Notes: generated by a model from the sequence alone, not told the origin. Positions 1-10,680 are shown, counted from the stretch's first letter. The stretch is 64,000 nucleotides of DNA from Sphaerolaimus hirsutus (GCA_964036195.1 OZ038453.1:19877206-19941205); one strand, 5' to 3'. Program-made: numbers and translations.

Positions 1-91
1 TTTGTAAAAAATGCCAGCTTTCATGAAGCCACGCATTTTCAGCGATAGACAGGTTGCAAAGTGGCATCGATGCACTTTTTGACATCATATA

Positions 92-1202
92 CCGTATTAC
101 CTCGAAATATCCCCAGGTGGGTTATTATTTTGCCAGCAAATTTTCAGGGGGGTAAGTTCGAGGGGGAGGGTTTACATGTAGACCCATAACTGTATTTATA
201 ACAACGGGTGGCGCACGTCAGGCTACGGTTTCAATCTGCTCCCAACGAGTCTGCACCGCTCGGCATCTAAACCGGCATGGCATCTGAACCCGCGTGGCAT
301 GGATTTCATGGGTTACTAAAGAATTGTATTTATGAATTTACATGGGCATGCATGTATCTACCCTTCTTCCCCATTTCAAATGGTACTCATATTTGCATTT
401 AAATAACAAAATTCAGAGACACTTGACATCTGAAAATAATAATTGGGAAAAACATTGAAATTTTTACACATTTTGAATTCATATTTTTTGTGCACATGAT
501 ACACTGGACAGTAGACCCCCCCCCCTGCCCGCTTGGCATCTGGCCCTACCTGCCCATTCGGCATCTATGCCACAGTCCGCTCGGCATCCAGCATTGGATA
601 GATGCCAAGCAGGTCTAGATGCCAAGCAGGCAGAAATCCATGCTATCCGGGTCCAGATGCCAAACGGATTAGATGCCATTTAGGCCTGACCCCTCCCAAC
701 ACGTCAATTTTTTTATGAAAAGTGCTCAAATTCGGTATGGCAGTAGATAAATGCCCAATAAAGTGCCCAATTTAGTATGTTAAACACTAGCAATGATATC
801 ATTAAATTTGCACATCATATGCAAAAAAATGTCACCCCACACCACCATCAGCGCAATACAACAACAGGCAAATGGGTAAGCACTTCACCGCCATACCAAA
901 TTTGAGCAGTTTTCATCAAAAATTGACATGTTGGGAGCAGATTGAAACCGTGCGCCTGACGTGCGCCACCCTGTACGTATAACCCTGACCTAACGTGACT
1001 CAGTCATTGGTTTCAACGTGTGTTCTGCAATCTGCATCACACCTATCACAAACTGCGGTATTTGTCGTGTACATTCTCTTTACACTCAACTTTGGTGGGG
1101 GTATTTCGAGGGTTTTTTTATGTTCTCAGCGAAATTTTAGGGGGTATTTCGAGGGGGGGGGGGTAATTCAATGGGGGGGGGGTTTAATTCAAGGTCCTAC
1201 GG
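92..1202 (+). mobile_element. TACCGTA-family MITE with a nested hAT-like insertion
   Basis: The left end reads TACCGTATTACCTCGAAATA (TA at 90-91) and the right end is a worn version ending CCTACGGTA (TA at 1203-1204). The body carries G-runs of up to 12 on the plus strand. The element at 201-973 sits inside it; without that insertion it is about 330 bp. Bases 2281-2296 are an uninterrupted paralogue of the insertion site (GACATCATAAATG), which supports the boundaries and the TA target. Confidence 0.75.
201..973. mobile_element. hAT-like non-autonomous element nested in the MITE
   Basis: The inverted ends contain GGTGGCGCACGTCAGGC (208-224) and its reverse complement ending CGCCACCCTG (973). 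Flanks TATTTATA (193-200) and TACGTATA (974-981) resemble an 8-bp target duplication with two mismatches. The interior repeats CGGCATCTA and its complement TAGATGCCAAGC many times (about 259-300 and 530-680), a subterminal-repeat style typical of non-autonomous elements. A relative of its right half surrounds the 59236-63294 element. Confidence 0.6.
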
Positions 1203-1328
1203 TAAATGTTTTTGCTTGTTTTTCTGGTTCTGTGCTTTTATGATCCTTTGATGCCTAATCTGTTGCGGTACCGAACATTTTGTAAAAAATGCCAGCTTTC
1301 AGACAGGCATGTATTTTGAGCAATAGAC

Positions 1329-2230
1329 CAGATTTTTTACTCATCCCCTGAGTACAGAAAAAGGTAAAGTTAAATTTTTCTACTTTTACTCATGAGTAGA
1401 CATGAGTAAATGTACTTTTTCCCCTGAAAACGTAAACGTAAAATGCTCAATGTTTGCTCAAAATCACTCATTTTCATAACTTTTTGCCTACCGTATTTCC
1501 TCGAAATACCCCCACCCAGGGGGTTTATTTTTACAGAGTGAGAATATTGAGGGGGGTATTTCGACGGGGTAATTCGAGGGGGGGTTTAATTATTTCGCTA
1601 GAAATTTTTTGAAATCCCAGTACTAATTCGTTGTTTGTAAGGTACGCAGACGTAGAAAAATGCAACGATAATCGACAAGAATAAGTGTTTCTATACGTAT
1701 ATAAGTATGTAGATTGTATTTATAAACACTGTTCTAACGTCACACAGTCATTGTTTGAACGTGTGTTCTGCATTGCCTGAATAACTAACGGCAGCTTTTT
1801 TGATATACGTTCTGTTTACACTCAATTTTTTTTTTTTTTTTTGGGGGGGGGGTATTTCGTGGGGGGAGTCTATTAATTCATAGTGCCCATTGTGAGGGGT
1901 GTATTTCGAGGAGGGGGGGGTAATTCGAGGAAATACGGTATTTAAAGCAATTTTTGGCTATACCAATATTTGCTCATATTTATACTCATTTTCGACTAGT
2001 TTCCCCTGTTTTTAGCATATTCTCCCTTTTTCCCTTCTATGTCTCTTAAAAACCTATAAAAATAGGTACGTTTTCTGTATACGTGTACTTTCAAAAAGTA
2101 TACATTAACAGTACAGTATAGTAGCGAGTACAGTACAGTAACTATTTTTCAGAGGAAATGTAAACGTATTTTCTGTGTACTCGAGTATATGTATTGATAG
2201 AGTAAAAGTAAGTATATTTGAACAACTATG
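1329..2230. mobile_element. hAT-like element, TSD CAATAGAC
   Basis: Perfect 8-bp direct repeats CAATAGAC flank the element at 1321-1328 and 2231-2238. The left end starts CAGATTTTTTACTCATC and the right end finishes AACAACTATG, so the ends are related but diverged. The interior consists of variants of TTTACTC and GTAAAAGTA, and a TACCGTA MITE (1501-1938) is nested in it. No transposase reading frame is present. The 8-bp duplication is characteristic of the hAT superfamily. Confidence 0.75.
1501..1938 (+). mobile_element. TACCGTA-family MITE (438 bp)
   Basis: The ends are TACCGTATTTCCTCGAAAT and the inverted CGAGGAAATACGGTA, with TA at 1499-1500 and 1939-1940. It has the usual body order: GGGGGTTTATTTTTACAGAG, G-runs, ACGCAGACGTAGAAAAATGC, AACGTGTGTTCTGCAT, then more G-runs. 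It is inserted in the hAT-like element at 1329-2230. Confidence 0.85.
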
Positions 2231-2569
2231 CAATAGACACGCTATAGACAGGTTGTAAAGTGCCATTGATACTTTTTTTTGTGACATCATAAATGTTTTG
2301 GCTTGTTTTGATGGTACCGCTGTTTAACGATGCTTCTTTGTTGTCTGATCCGTTCAGCTTATTTTTTACTTTTTATAACATGCGAGATTTTTTAGACAAG
2401 GGCATGAATGCATGGATGCAGTTTGCAATTTTTGTTTTTGTAGCATATGATGCGCATGACATTTGATCATTTTAACAGTCCTGTGCAGAGTCGAAATTAC
2501 TGTTGGAGTGGTGCCACAGTGCTGGCGCCATTTGAGGGTCCAAAGTGCACCGCGCCATGGCACCACTGG

Positions 2570-2937
2570 CGCTCAGCACACTTTTCGGTGGTGCCCTTTG
2601 TACCCAACCCAGTTCACTTTTCAGTGGTGCCCTTTGTGCCCAGCACACTTTTCGGTGGTGCCCTTTGTGCCCAGCACCCTTTTCGGTGGCACCCTTTGTG
2701 CCCAGCACACTTTTTGGCAGCACCCTTTGTGCCCAGCACACTTTTCGGTGGTTCCCTATGTGCCCAGCACACTTTTCGGCAGCGCCCTTTGTGCCCAGCA
2801 CACTTTTCGGTGGCACCCTTTGTACCCAGCACACTTTTCGGTGGCGCCCTTTGTGCCCAGCACACTTTTTGGCGGCACCCTGTGCCCAGCACACTTTTTG
2901 GCGGCGCCCTTTGTGCCCAGCACACTTTTCTGGCCGC
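2570..2937 (+). repeat. 31-bp minisatellite, about 12 copies
   Basis: The unit is approximately TGCCCAGCACACTTTTCGG followed by TGGTGCCCTTTG, 31 bp, repeated head to tail with scattered substitutions and a few length changes near both ends. Because 31 is one more than a multiple of three, the array is stop-free in all three plus frames and in more than one minus frame, giving overlapping repetitive open frames of 140-183 codons. These look like a by-product of the period rather than proteins. It is one of the few GC-rich patches in the window. Confidence 0.9.
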
Positions 2938-3671
2938 CAAACATTGGTGGAAGTAAAAAACAAATCTGCAAGGTATAAATTGGTCAGAGTTGATTTCTGG
3001 AACAGTCTCACCATTTCCTGCATTTCCTGGAACCATTTACTGCAATCTTTTGGCTAATTACTTTTACTGGCAGGTAATAATTTGACCCTTTCCTGTTGTA
3101 CAGGCTGCGGCAATTTAGACCAATGCTTTATGATTTTGAATAACTTGACACTGGGTAGTCAGATGAAACTCAAAATTTCGGTAAACATTAGCAACTAAAT
3201 ATGAAAGGTTTCCACAAAATATGGCTGCGATGGCTTCATTGGTTCAAGAGTTATTCAAGCAAACACCAATAATGGTCGCTTTACAACCATTTATGCAAGT
3301 GTCTGCCAATTTCCTTGTTGGCAAGGTGGATTAGTGGCGCGCGTGCACACATTTAGGGATGCAGTTGCGAAAAGAAAACGAGAAAATACTGAAACAAAAC
3401 AATCCAAATCCAGATTCCGGTCACCTAATGTCGATCCCGTTTGAACCCTATCAATAGGTGGTGCCACAAAATTCTTCCAATGACAAATACCTGTTGAGCT
3501 ATGAGCACAATTCTGCAATTTGACATGCATATTCGCCTTGGTAGAATGTATAGTTGACCACTATTTCTCGTGAATATGGGACATTTGAGTTGGGTACATT
3601 TTTGATACTCAAATGCTTTTATTTACTCCAGTCAAATTGCTTCACCTAAATCTCGGGCGCCAATCACAAAT
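2938..3671. other. No recognisable gene
   Basis: AT-rich sequence between the minisatellite and the next MITE. I see no extended reading frame with a recognisable domain, no tandem repeat and no clear element ends. Confidence 0.5.
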
Positions 3672-3673
3672 TA

Positions 3674-4244
3674 CCGTATTTGCTTGAATACCTAGTTCCC
3701 CCTTGAATAATTCCCCCCTCGAATAATCCCCCCCTGTAAGATGAGTGAGGAAAAAATAATTCCCCCCTCGAATTATCCCCCCTTAAAGATATTTGATCAA
3801 TCAGTTGTGCCAAATTTTTACAAAAATGGCACGTTTTTGTGTGAAAAATGCATACCGTATTTCCTTGAATTACCCCCCGGGGGTTTATTTTTGTCAGAGT
3901 GTAAATTTTGAGAGAAAAACGCGAAAAATGCAACAATAACCACCACTTATAAGTTTTTACAGCCTTATATAAGGATGTAGATGGTATAAACGATGTTCTA
4001 ACGTAACACAATAAGTGTTTTGAACGTCTGTTATGCATTTCCCGGACCACAAATTCATAGTGCCCATTTTGAGGGGGGGTATTACGGTATTTTGTCAAAT
4101 GACTTGATAGAAAGATACTCAAAAATTTTGACGAAAGAATAATTCCCCCCCCCCCTCTCGAATAATTCCCCCTCGAATAGTTCCCCCCTCTTAAAAGTCT
4201 GCCGAAATAATGATCCCCCAGGGGAATTATTCAAGCAAATACGG
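3674..4244 (-). mobile_element. TACCGTA-variant MITE (TTGCTTGAATA ends)
   Basis: The ends are TACCGTATTTGCTTGAATA and the inverted TATTCAAGCAAATACGGTA, with TA at 3672-3673 and 4245-4246. The terminal motif recurs internally as TTGAATAATTCCCCCC and CGAATAATTCCCCC (about 3708-3782 and 4137-4195). The C-rich strand is plus. It carries a second MITE of the main family (3855-4087). Confidence 0.8.
3855..4087 (-). mobile_element. Short TACCGTA-family MITE nested in 3674-4244
   Basis: It begins TACCGTATTTCCTTGAATTA (TA at 3853-3854) and ends GGGGGGTATTACGGTA (TA at 4088-4089). It keeps the middle of the family (AAAAATGCAACAATAACCAC, TAACGTAACACAATAAGTG). At 233 bp it is an internally deleted copy. 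Confidence 0.7.
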
Positions 4245-4620
4245 TAGAAATTATTCCGTTAGACTGCAAAAAAATATAAAAAGTAAGCCGTACAATTTTC
4301 AGTTTCCAGAAACCGAAACAAAGAATCACATGCATAAATATTTTAGGCACATTCATTGGCCTTCCCAAAACGGCAGAAATCGCATCTTAGCGAATCAAAT
4401 TCCACAACAAAACTACCGTAAACGCCTGAATTTAATTGTTGATATGATAAGCATTGTTATAAGCATGAAAACAGTAAATTTTACTGACTGGACTCATGCT
4501 TTGCACAGAATTCTACCATACATTGATTAATATAGTTATAAGGCAATTTTTATGTGGAACTATTCCATAATGAAAACCAATGTATATCGACAAAGAAAAA
4601 TTTAATTTTTGGGTCACTAC

Positions 4621-4845
4621 TAGTGATGTAAAAGCGCCATGGCGCTGGCGCTTGGCGCTAGCGCCAAAGCAAAAAGCGCCATGGCGCTTTTGGCGCTTGG
4701 CGCCGTTTTGCTGTGGCATCATTGGCGCTTGGCGCTGTGCTACCGAAAAGCGCCAGGGCGCTTTTGGCGCTTGGCGCTATGATGTCGTGGCGCCATTGGC
4801 GCTTGGCGCTAGTGTTTTATAAAGCGCCAAAAAAGCGCCAAGTAG
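4621..4845. mobile_element. hAT-type MITE made of GGCGCC/GCGCCATGGCGC repeats
   Basis: The left end TAGTGATGTAAAAGCGCCA matches the TSD-proven copy at 24702-24886. The body is a run of the palindromes GCGCCATGGCGC, TGGCGCTTGGCGC and GGCGCTAGCGCC. The right end has decayed to GCGCCAAGTAGTAC and no target duplication can be read. Confidence 0.65.
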
Positions 4846-5174
4846 TACAAAAAATAATCATTTTTCTTATCTCAAAAGACCTTGCCTGCATGAGTTACAT
4901 AAGTAATTGTGTTACTGTAAGTGTGTTATAATACAGGAAGAACAAACCCTCTACTTGCTTTTTTTGTAAACCATGTCCATGTAATTGCAAGGATATTCAA
5001 AACTTTTACCAAAAAATGGGCCTGCACGCACTAGTTTTCAATGACATTTTATGTCAACTGGTTTTCATCCCAATTCAAGGCTTGATGACGAGCGTTCAAA
5101 TGCATAGTGTTGCATTATATTGCAAATGAAGTTGTATTGTTGCTGTGGTATGAAGTACCGGCATGAAGTACCTT

Positions 5175-5445
5175 CCGTATTTCCTCGAAATACACACAGG
5201 GGGTTTATTTTTTCAGGGTGCTTTTTTTGGGGGGGGGTAATTTCGAGGGGGGCTTATTTGGGGGGAATTTTTATGAAGGGTTGCAGTAAAGTATAGTTTT
5301 TTGTACCCAAAACGTACCCCCAAAACGATGTAAATTCGCAGCTATAAATGTATCATGTTCATTGGATACATTATCTACCTTATTTCAGACGGGGTGTATT
5401 TGGGGGGGGGGTAAATTGAAGGGGGGATATTTCGAGGAAATATGG
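5175..5445 (+). mobile_element. TACCGTA-family MITE, short copy
   Basis: The left end CCGTATTTCCTCGAAATAC follows TT instead of TA. The right end is TATTTCGAGGAAATATGGTA. The G-rich strand is plus. At about 271 bp the middle is largely replaced or deleted. Confidence 0.65.
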
Positions 5446-5616
5446 TATATGTGTATACAACACTGGATAGTGTTACTTGTCAGCAAGCTTTGAATTGGGA
5501 TCATAGGTGGCGTAAGTGCTTGTACACTTGTGAATGTCACAAGCGGAATTTCTGGTGTCACAAGCGGAAATTTCACTGTCACATTGTGACATTCACAAGC
5601 ATGTATTGTACAAACA

Positions 5617-5790
5617 AGAGTGAAATCTCAAAGTTACCTCAAAATCGCTAAGATTTGCACCATTTTGTCAATTTTCACCTATATAATCACTATTTTTATC
5701 TATTTACATTGTTTATCTAAATACCTATTTGTAGCTCATTTTCATTATATTTATAGCGATTTCGAAATTTTTGGCTGGCTGCCAACTTCA
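5617..5790 (+). repeat. Dispersed repeat shared with 31169-31336
   Basis: Both copies run through AAAATCGCTAAGATTTGC-like sequence, CAATTTTCACCT, a T-rich stretch, ATAGCGATTTCGAAATTTT and GGCTGGCTGCCAA. The second copy lies inside the TA-flanked element at 30989-31594, so this stretch is probably a remnant of that element type. Confidence 0.55.
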
Positions 5791-5950
5791 CATGAAGGCT
5801 CCGATAAAAATGTGTCACAAGGGGAAATTTTGGCTTATGTGAATGTCACAAGCGCAAATTGGGACCTTGCGCCGCCTATGATTGGGATGGGAACCAGTTG
5901 ACAAAAAAATAGATAGCACTGCATTTGCATCGCTGCACTTTATGCAGCAA

Positions 5951-6160
5951 AATTTTTTGGCGCTGGCGCTATTGGCGCTTGGCGCCATCATCCCCTGGCG
6001 CCACTGGCGCTTGGCGCCATGGTCTAGAAAAGCGCCATGGCGCTTTTGGCGCTTGGCGCTATTTTGCTGTGGCGCCATTGGCGCTTGGCGCTTGCATACC
6101 AAAAGCGCCATGGCGCTTTTGGCGCGTGGCGCCAAAAGTCTGGCGCTTTTTACATCACTA
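5951..6160. mobile_element. GGCGCC-array hAT-type MITE, left end lost
   Basis: The array of GCGCCATGGCGC, TTGGCGCCA and similar palindromes ends with TGGCGCTTTTTACATCACTA, the family's right terminus. The expected TAGTGATGTAAAA left end is not visible; the array starts abruptly after AAATTTTTTGG. It is inserted in or abuts a TACCGTA MITE remnant (CCCCTGGGTGTATTTCGAGG). Confidence 0.6.
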
Positions 6161-6376
6161 CCCCTGGGTGTATTTCGAGGAAATACGGTACTTAGACTCT
6201 TATATAAAGTTGCAGTTTTCTACTTCTGCGTACGTTACAGACGACAATTTAGTACTGGAATTTTAAAAAAATTCTGGCGGAAAAGTAAGCCTCCCTCGAA
6301 ATACCCCCTCGTTTACCCCCTCAAAATTCTCACTCTGAAACAATCACCCCCAGGGGGTATTTTGAGGAAAAAGGTA
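6161..6376 (-). mobile_element. Two right-end fragments of TACCGTA MITEs
   Basis: A first right terminus GGAAATACGGTA ends at 6190. It is followed by the second half of another copy: CTGCGTACGTTACAGACG, CCTCGAAATACCCCCTCG, TCTCACTCTGAAACAATCA and GGGGGTATTTTGAGGAAAAA. Neither fragment has its partner end. Confidence 0.55.
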
Positions 6377-6753
6377 ACATTTCATTGCATTGCATTGTTG
6401 ACATTGTTTTGTTCTGTTCGCAACTGTCAGTATTGTTTTGTTCAAAAGATGCAACGCTTTAAGAAATAATTAATCGTTATAATTTGTGAGCCGCGGAATG
6501 CGAATGAAAAAACACCGTGAATGATAAAAAAAATTACGGTGTGTAAATTTTTCCTGTCGTAAGAGAACATGATTGAATTTTTTAATGTTCTGAAAGTTTA
6601 TTGTGAAAAGACTCAGGGGGGGGGGGGGTGGACTTCATTGAGAGACAAGTTAATCGTGACGCCACAACGTCTAAATGTACTGTATTTAAAGATAATAAAT
6701 TGAGGGTCCCCCCGCACATATAAATACCTAGTGATGGAATGGCGCCATCTAAT

Positions 6754-6967
6754 CAGAGTTGTTAAAAGGTACGTACGTTTACTCAAAAAATACATGTACG
6801 CGAGTACGCGGTGAATACATTTACATATACTTTTCAAAAAAATACCGTACGCGCTTGTACGCGTACGCTTTGAAAGTGTACGCGTGCGTACGGTATTTTT
6901 TTGAAAAGTATATGTAAATGTATTTACCGCGTACTCGCGTACACGTCCGTACCTTTTAACAACTCTG
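6754..6967. mobile_element. Near-palindromic hAT-like element with CAGAGTTG ends
   Basis: It begins CAGAGTTGTTAAAAGGTACG and ends CCTTTTAACAACTCTG. The two halves are almost complete inverted copies, with GTACGCGTACGC-type repeats in the centre (6840-6890). The ends match the TSD-proven elements at 12460-13388 and 28271-29244. No convincing 8-bp target duplication remains here. Confidence 0.65.
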
Positions 6968-6976
6968 AAATACATA

Positions 6977-7090
6977 CCGTATTTCCACAAAATCCCGGGG
7001 GTTCATTTTCTCAGAGTGTAAATTTTTAGGGGTGATATTTCGAGTGGGGCTTATTCGCGGGGGGTTATTGTTTCCACAAAAAATTTCGAG
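6977..7090 (+). mobile_element. TACCGTA MITE, left-end fragment
   Basis: TACCGTATTTCCACAAAATC (TA at 6975-6976) leads into the family's CCCGGGGGTTCATTTTCTCAG, TTTTTAGGGG and GGGGGTTATTGTTTC. The rest of the element is missing or unrecognisable. Confidence 0.5.
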
Positions 7091-7368
7091 ATGGATCGTA
7101 GGTTGTCGTAGCGTGGTTATTTTGTCAAATTTTGAAATTTCTGAATTACATTTTCTGAACTGATGTAATTTTTCAAAGGTATGCATATTTACAGGTGAAT
7201 GCTGGTACTGTTTTTCATGTAAATGTAAATGTATACTGCGCACATACTGTAAAACTTTTGTAAATAAATTTTCACAACTATATGCACAGAGGATATTTCA
7301 ATTGATCACTTTACTGATTGCTTTATGGTAAATTTTAACCCTTCACACCAAATAAATGGGTCTGTGGT

Positions 7369-7488
7369 TGTGATCGAAAGAGCGCCATGGCACTTTTCAG
7401 AACCCCAGTGCCAAGCGCCAGAAGAGCCATGGCGCTTTTTGCTTTGGCGCTAGCGCCAGGCGCCAGCGCCATGGCGCTTTTCCATCAC
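7369..7488. mobile_element. Small GGCGCC-array MITE
   Basis: GTGATCGAAAGAGCGCCATG at the left and GGCGCTTTTCCATCAC at the right are worn versions of the TAGTGATGTAAAAGCGCC inverted ends. GGCGCTAGCGCCAGGCGCC lies between them. Confidence 0.55.
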
Positions 7489-7500
7489 GAGGTGTGGATG

Positions 7501-7660
7501 CATGGTGAAGGGTTGTGGTGAACTGACTTCCACAATTTTGGATGTACCTGCAGCAGCTGGGAAACTATGTGAAGCATGTGGAACACACTTCAGCAAAAAT
7601 CATGTGACGCTTGTGGAAGTGCACTGCTTCACTGCATCGAGCCTGTTTTCTGACTTTGAA
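7501..7660. repeat. Degenerate GTGGAAG/CTTCAC repeat
   Basis: Scattered GTGAAG, GTGGAAG, CTTCCAC and CTTCAC motifs resemble the denser arrays at 15661-16018 and 23311-23475. It is a weak member of a foldback-prone family with no coding capacity. Confidence 0.35.
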
Positions 7661-7942
7661 GGATTCCTGATAATGTTTTAAATTCTAGATAAAGGCCTGG
7701 CGCATAAACGTTGGCTCTTTTTCCATGGTGTCATTTTGTAAATGGCGTAGTTGGCGCTTGATGGCGCTCGCGCCATTTTCTGTTTTTTTTCCACCACTTG
7801 TAGTATTCGAGAATGCACATAGAAAACCGTGCGCTTTACGCGACATTCTACCGTAATTTGATGATTTAAGTCACATGATTAATAAAACACCAAATTCACT
7901 GATTAGGAAAGCGTTGTAATGTAATGATGAACAAAATAAATA

Positions 7943-8378
7943 CCGTATTTCCTCGAAATACCCCCCAGGGGGTTTATTTTTTCAGAGTGAGAATTTTGAG
8001 GGGAGGGGGGTATTTCGAGGGGGGGGGGGTAGTTCGAGGGGGTGGGGGTAAATTATTGCGCCAAAAATTTTTTGAAAACCCAGTACTAATAACGTACGCA
8101 GATGTAGAAAAATGCCGCAAAGACCACCCACCATGTATAGGAGTCTATAGCCTCATATAAAAATATAAGTATGTAGATGATATAAACCATGTTCTATCTA
8201 ACGTAACACAATCATCATTGCTTTTGATGTGTGTTCTGCGTTTCCCACAGCTTTTGTCATCTACGTTCCCTATACACTGAATTTGGGGGGGGGGGCTCTT
8301 CGAGCGGGGGGTTATTAATTCATAGTGCCCATTCTGAGGGGGTATTTCTAGGGGCGGGGGTAATTCGAGGAAATACGG
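7943..8378 (+). mobile_element. TACCGTA-family MITE (436 bp, good reference copy)
   Basis: The ends TACCGTATTTCCTCGAAAT and CGAGGAAATACGGTA are intact, with TA at 7941-7942 and 8379-8380. The body carries the G-run blocks, CGTACGCAGATGTAGAAAAAT, CTATAGCCTCATATAA, TAACGTAACACAATCATC and GTGTTCTGCGTTTCCC. All interior TATTTCGAGG-like motifs point the same way; only the left terminus is inverted. Confidence 0.9.
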
Positions 8379-8892
8379 TATGTTGGTTCTTTATTCAGCT
8401 GCGCTATGGTAAGTTTCACTGTCAAGTGTATGGCCAGCGCGATACATTGCTGATAAATTCATTTAATACATTTCCATTGCGCAGGAATGCTGACCTCATT
8501 GTTATTTGATGCGCATCCCTCACGTTTGAAAAGATATTTTACACTTAAATTAATAGATTTGCGAAAAGATTTTCAGAACTAGGATAGGTATTTGGGCAAA
8601 AATTTGTAAGTTAATATTTCACCTAAATGTAATTGACTGCTTAACCAGTTTTAACATGTAAGGGTATTAAAAAATGTTTACTTGAAGTTCGCCAAACCGC
8701 CAAAGAATATGAAAATTGACTTGCATTTTTTTTCAATCAGACAAATTATTGACCAGTTTCAAAACATGAACCATGGCGAATTATTGGTTGTTATATACTT
8801 AAAATGTTGGCAAGTAGCCAAATCTACTGCAAAGATATGCGAAAGCTCTTCAAACTCTTCGGAGAAAAATAAAAATAACCCGGTGCCACACC

Positions 8893-9431
8893 TAGGGTGC
8901 CCAAAAATTTTTTTTTACGGAAAACGGAAATGGAAAAAAAATTCAGTGGCCGGAAAACGGAAAACAAGGCCGGAAGACCGGAAACGGAAAAATGAAATTT
9001 GCATGGAAATGACAAAAAATTGCTGAAATTTTGCCAGATAATGGAAAAAAATTGCTGAATTTTGTTGGAAACGCAATTAACATAATTAACATAAATAAAA
9101 AAATTAACATAATTGAAAACCTGCATGCATGTTTACCAGTTTGGCTGAAACAGAAAACAGACAGTTGAGCCAGAAAAAGGGAATATGAGGTGGACAAAAC
9201 AGAAAATAGAGCCAGAAAATAGAAAAAAAGGTGGAAAAACAGAAAATTGAGCCGGAAAATGGAAAAAAAGCCAGGAATACTGAAAATTTAGCCGGAAAAC
9301 AGAAAATGAGCTGGAAAAACGTAATCGGAAAAAAATTCGTGTCCGGAAAACAGAAAAAAATTTCAGCGGCCAAAAAATGGAACTGAAAACAGAAAAAATT
9401 TGCCTTCGGAAAATGGAAACTTGACACCCTA
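8893..9431. mobile_element. GGAAAACGGAAAA-rich element with TAGGGTG ends
   Basis: It begins TAGGGTGCCCAAAAATTTTT and ends CTTGACACCCTA, an inverted-end pair. The body is a loose tandem of GGAAAACGGAAAA, GCCGGAAAAC and GAGCCAGAAAA. Similar bodies with TAGGGTGTCA starts occur at 12119 and 29595. No target duplication could be matched. Minus-strand open frames here are low-complexity F/S-rich translations and are not credible genes. Confidence 0.55.
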
Positions 9432-9435
9432 CAGT

Positions 9436-9580
9436 TCTACACCTTGAAAAGTGGATATATTTTTATCTATTTTAGTGATTTGTCCCTTTTGTATCTTCTA
9501 CACCTTGAAAAGCAGCTATATTTTGTCTATTTTTAGTGAATTTCCATCTTTTCTACCCTGACACCTTGAAAAATAGCCTA
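9436..9580 (+). repeat. ~60-bp tandem repeat, 2.3 copies
   Basis: ACACCTTGAAAA recurs at about 9441, 9501 and 9562. Each is followed by a similar CTATATTTT.TCTATTTT.AGTGA stretch and a pyrimidine-rich stretch. Confidence 0.7.
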
Positions 9581-10317
9581 GGAAACAGTCGGTAGAATTA
9601 CATACATTGCGCCTTTTACAAATAGCAATATAAAACGTTCCAGTGCCTTGGCGAGATGCCAATTTAGTTGCTCTGGCGATGTACCAATTTAAGAGTGTGG
9701 AGTTGCATAAGACAATGAATCAGACAAGCAAAATGTCCATTGACATGAAACATATTTTGTTACTTTTTATTTTTATTTTGTTTTTACCAATCCAACGATG
9801 TTCGCTTTATGACGTCATGATGGAGTGGTTCCTTCCAGATATTGACTCACATAAGGTCTGCCAAGTTTACCTTGAAGTGTCACTATTGCTGAGCAACTTT
9901 TTGGTCAGACTTCATTTGTGACAAATAGGTGTTTGAATTTGAGTGAGAAGACTTTGATATGTTTTTGAAGATAGTGTTGAAGTAATGTTTGTGACATTTG
10001 ATAGTTTCTATTGATTTGATTATATTTGAAACTGTGCTTTTTTGTATTGGCTGTAATTTCAAATATAACAACATGTAAGAGCTCATTGAATACATATTTA
10101 CTGTGTGTTGTCCAAACACCTTGAAATATAAAAAAAACTAAAATTCTGGCAGGGAGATTTTTCAAGATTTTTTTCCAGGCTTTGGCGATTTTCCCAGAGA
10201 GTTAATTATATTTTTAAAATGACATGAGAAATTTAATTGTTTTATTTTTAGAGAAATTATCGCAGATTATATATAATTATGTTTTCTCAAAATTGGCCAT
10301 TTATTGGAATGCTAATC

Positions 10318-10512
10318 ACAGTCACAGATCCCGTTTCAAATGAAGAAAGAAAAAAGAAAGTTGACAAATGAATCAACAACAAGAAATCGATCCATGATGA
10401 TCCACACAATCAGTGTGCCCAAAAGCCAGGCCACTGAAAACACTAGCACCTGGGGTGAAATTTAATCAGCCCAACATTTTTTTCCAGGAGCCCAATTCAT
10501 TGTTTGTATGTA
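10318..10512 (+). repeat. Dispersed repeat shared with 37988-38168
   Basis: Shared landmarks are AGAAAGTTGACAAATGAATC, CCACACAATCAGTGTGCCCA, GCCACTGAAAA, AGCACCTGGGGTG and GCCCAACAT, ending AATTCATTGTTT. The copy at 37988 is interrupted exactly at that end by a MITE, so this copy is its empty-site reference. Confidence 0.7.
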
Positions 10513-10553
10513 AACTTGGTAGTTTGACTAATTTTTCAATATTGGAATATGTA

Positions 10554-10680
10554 CTGTATTTCTTCTAATAAAAAGGTTCTTTTTGTCAACATTTTTTAAC
10601 CACCCTTCTATTGGAGATGCTGTTATATTAAAGACCACTCTTTTATTTACAGTAAACATTCTTTACATTGGTTATGAATA
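10554..10680 (+). mobile_element. Fragment of the TTCTAATA-type TACCGTA MITE
   Basis: TACTGTATTTCTTCTAATA (TA at 10552-10553) begins a stretch with TTCTATTGGAGATGCTGTTA and TTTATTTACAG. It matches in inverse orientation the right end at 22548 (CTATTAGAAGAAATACGGTA). The right end of this copy is not seen. Confidence 0.45.

Larger units (their letters stand above)
1..2355 (+). repeat. Two tandem copies of a ~165-bp sequence, each split by a transposon
   Basis: Unit 1 is bases 1-91 plus 1203-1282; unit 2 is 1283-1328 plus 2239-2355. Both begin with TTTGTAAAAAATGCCAGC, pass through a GATAGACAGGTTG-like stretch and GACATCATA, and continue into AATGTTTT.GCTTGTTTT. Unit 1 is interrupted after GACATCATA by the MITE at 92-1202. 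Unit 2 is interrupted at CAATAGAC by the hAT-like element at 1329-2230. Each unit therefore serves as the empty-site reference for the insertion in the other. No coding capacity is seen. Confidence 0.6.

Noticed and set aside
2447..3057. Overlapping open frames of 140-183 codons on both strands with repetitive peptides
   Set aside because: They are translations of the 31-bp minisatellite in successive frames; no frame is favoured and no domain is present.
6754..6967. 8-bp target duplication for this CAGAGTTG element
   Set aside because: The flanks CATCTAAT and AAATACAT do not match; only the ends support the call.
8893..9431. hAT assignment of the GGAAAACGG element
   Set aside because: The ends are inverted but no 8-bp duplication could be matched at any of the three copies.
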